DNA of 64,000 nucleotides from contig NC_015677.1 in NCBI RefSeq assembly GCF_000215705.1, forward strand, positions 2,554,001-2,618,000. The letters run 5' to 3'. The notes under the pieces are model-generated. The model had not been told where the DNA came from and did no database searches. It saw only the letters and a program-made list of their open reading frames with translations. Every line of letters starts with the position of its first letter. The first letter of the stretch is position 1. This document shows positions 63,273 to 64,000 of the stretch, piece by piece. Source of the stretch: Ramlibacter tataouinensis TTB310 (GTDB taxonomy: Bacteria; Pseudomonadota; Gammaproteobacteria; Burkholderiales; Burkholderiaceae_C). A program made the translations under genes and the position numbers.

Positions 63273-63288
63273 TTGACGTGAACGTCAA
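63273..63288. promoter_or_regulatory. Perfect inverted repeat operator before the SDR gene (LiuR-like)
   Basis: TTGACGT-GA-ACGTCAA, a perfect 7-2-7 palindrome immediately after a GATAAT -10-like element (63268-63273), with another half-site CGTCAA right after (63289). It resembles motifs recalled for LiuR-type regulators of branched-chain amino acid/acyl-CoA degradation in Proteobacteria. A repressor here would block transcription of the SDR gene. Confidence 0.5.
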
Positions 63289-63306
63289 CGTCAACCAGGA
63301 GCACAC

Positions 63307-64000
63307 ATGGACATCCAGGGCAAGGTCTTCATCGTCACCGGCGGCGCTTCCGGCCTGGGCGAAGGCACGGCGCGCATGCTGGCGGCCGCCGGCGGCAAGG
63401 TGGTGATCGCCGACATGCAGGCCGACAAGGGCGAGGCCATCGCCCGCGAGATCGGCGGTGCCTTCGTCAAGTGCGACGTGAGCCAGGAGGCCGACGGCCA
63501 GGCGGTGGTGGCCAAGGCCGTGTCCCTGGGCAAGCTGATGGGCCTGGTCAACTGCGCCGGCATCGCGCCGGCCGAGAAGACCGTGGGCAAGAACGGCGCG
63601 CACAGCCTGACCGTGTTCACCAAGTGCATCACGGTCAACCTGGTGGGCAGCTTCAACATGATCCGCCTGGCCGCCGAGGCCATGGGCAGGAACGAGCCGG
63701 AAGCCACCGGCGAGCGCGGCTGCATCATCTCCACCGCCTCGGTCGCCGCCTACGACGGCCAGATCGGCCAGGCCGCGTACAGCGCGTCCAAGGGCGGCGT
63801 GGTCGGCATGACCCTGCCCATCGCGCGCGACCTGGCGCGCAGCGGCATCCGCAACATGACCATCGCCCCCGGCATCTTCGGCACGCCCATGATGTTCGGC
63901 ATGCCCAAGGAGGTGCAGGACTCGCTGGCCGCGGCGGTGCCCTTCCCCTCGCGCCTGGGCACGCCCCAGGACTACGCCAAGCTGGCCCGCCACATCTTCG
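63307..64000 (+). CDS. SDR-family 3-hydroxyacyl-CoA dehydrogenase-like (3' end beyond window)
   Basis: 231 residues of a short-chain dehydrogenase/reductase are visible. The NAD motif [23 protein letters not shown], catalytic Ser in [10 protein letters not shown] and YSASK (Tyr-x3-Lys) are present; the overall pattern resembles type-2 3-hydroxyacyl-CoA dehydrogenase (HSD17B10-like), which acts in isoleucine and fatty-acid degradation. ATG follows AGGAG. The perfect palindrome upstream fits a regulator of acyl-CoA degradation. The C-terminus is beyond base 64000. Confidence 0.88.
   Translation, partial: MDIQGKVFIVTGGASGLGEGTARMLAAAGGKVVIADMQADKGEAIAREIGGAFVKCDVSQEADGQAVVAKAVSLGKLMGLVNCAGIAPAEKTVGKNGAHSLTVFTKCITVNLVGSFNMIRLAAEAMGRNEPEATGERGCIISTASVAAYDGQIGQAAYSASKGGVVGMTLPIARDLARSGIRNMTIAPGIFGTPMMFGMPKEVQDSLAAAVPFPSRLGTPQDYAKLARHIF

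Noticed and set aside
62092..63993. 633-residue minus-strand frame over the Fe3+-binding protein and SDR genes
   Set aside because: Antisense to two strongly supported genes; composition typical of reverse-frame translation.

Overview
The window is high-GC (roughly 70 %) chromosomal DNA from a betaproteobacterium, most likely Burkholderiales/Comamonadaceae (Ramlibacter- or Variovorax-like). Signs of this are PriB inside the rpsF-rplI operon, EarP next to EF-P with its target arginine, a phasin, PpsR beside PpsA and the surE-pcm-nlpD-rpoS order. This placement is inference from gene content; there is no 16S gene here. Nearly all sequence is coding and no phage, insertion sequence, rRNA operon or CRISPR array was seen.

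Layout. 1-6.7 kb: an AlaA-type aminotransferase cut by the window edge, a Mth938-like protein, Bcp peroxiredoxin, PhoH-type ATPase, dnaB, and the rpsF-priB-rpsR-rplI operon. 6.8-11 kb: two transporters (MHS-family MFS and a sodium:solute symporter with its DUF4212 partner). 11-14.5 kb: ppsA and its kinase/phosphotransferase ppsR, divergent. 14.6-17.4 kb: ahpC, ahpF and bacterioferritin. 17.4-32.2 kb: a 15-kb iron-acquisition block read rightwards, with three Fur-like operators at 17452, 24833 and 29709. It holds a Fiu-like receptor, PiuC, an FMN 2-hydroxyacid oxidase, a second TonB-dependent receptor, a PepSY membrane protein, an imelysin / di-haem oxidoreductase / imelysin / DUF1513 operon, Bfd, TonB-ExbB-ExbD and HemP. 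32-40.8 kb: GlcG/HbpS, Bax-inhibitor-1 protein, RlmD, VOC protein, a PolB-like exonuclease, rpoS-nlpD-pcm-surE, quinone oxidoreductase and tRNA-His. 40.9-49.1 kb (leftwards): ppiD, tRNA-Val, HU, a tartrate-dehydrogenase-like enzyme, a haloacetate-dehalogenase-like hydrolase, an EamA exporter, pgsA, uvrC. 49.1-53.4 kb: earP-efp, DUF3445 protein, an unknown membrane protein, a LOG-family protein. 53.4-61.1 kb (leftwards): MFS, rmuC, hydroxypyruvate reductase, a NhaD-like antiporter, a large nested palindrome, nitroreductase, thioesterase, histone-deacetylase-like enzyme. 61.1-64 kb: phasin, an orphan Fur-type Fe3+-binding protein, and an SDR dehydrogenase cut by the right edge.

The most interesting parts are the iron block and the palindromic region. 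In the iron block, a dioxygenase, a flavin oxidase, a receptor and a PepSY protein are joined by stop/start overlaps, which suggests one uptake-and-processing route. The second imelysin there has lost the His of its GxHxxE motif. The 565-bp region at 58405-58970 is a palindrome made of two smaller palindromes and has no recognisable gene.
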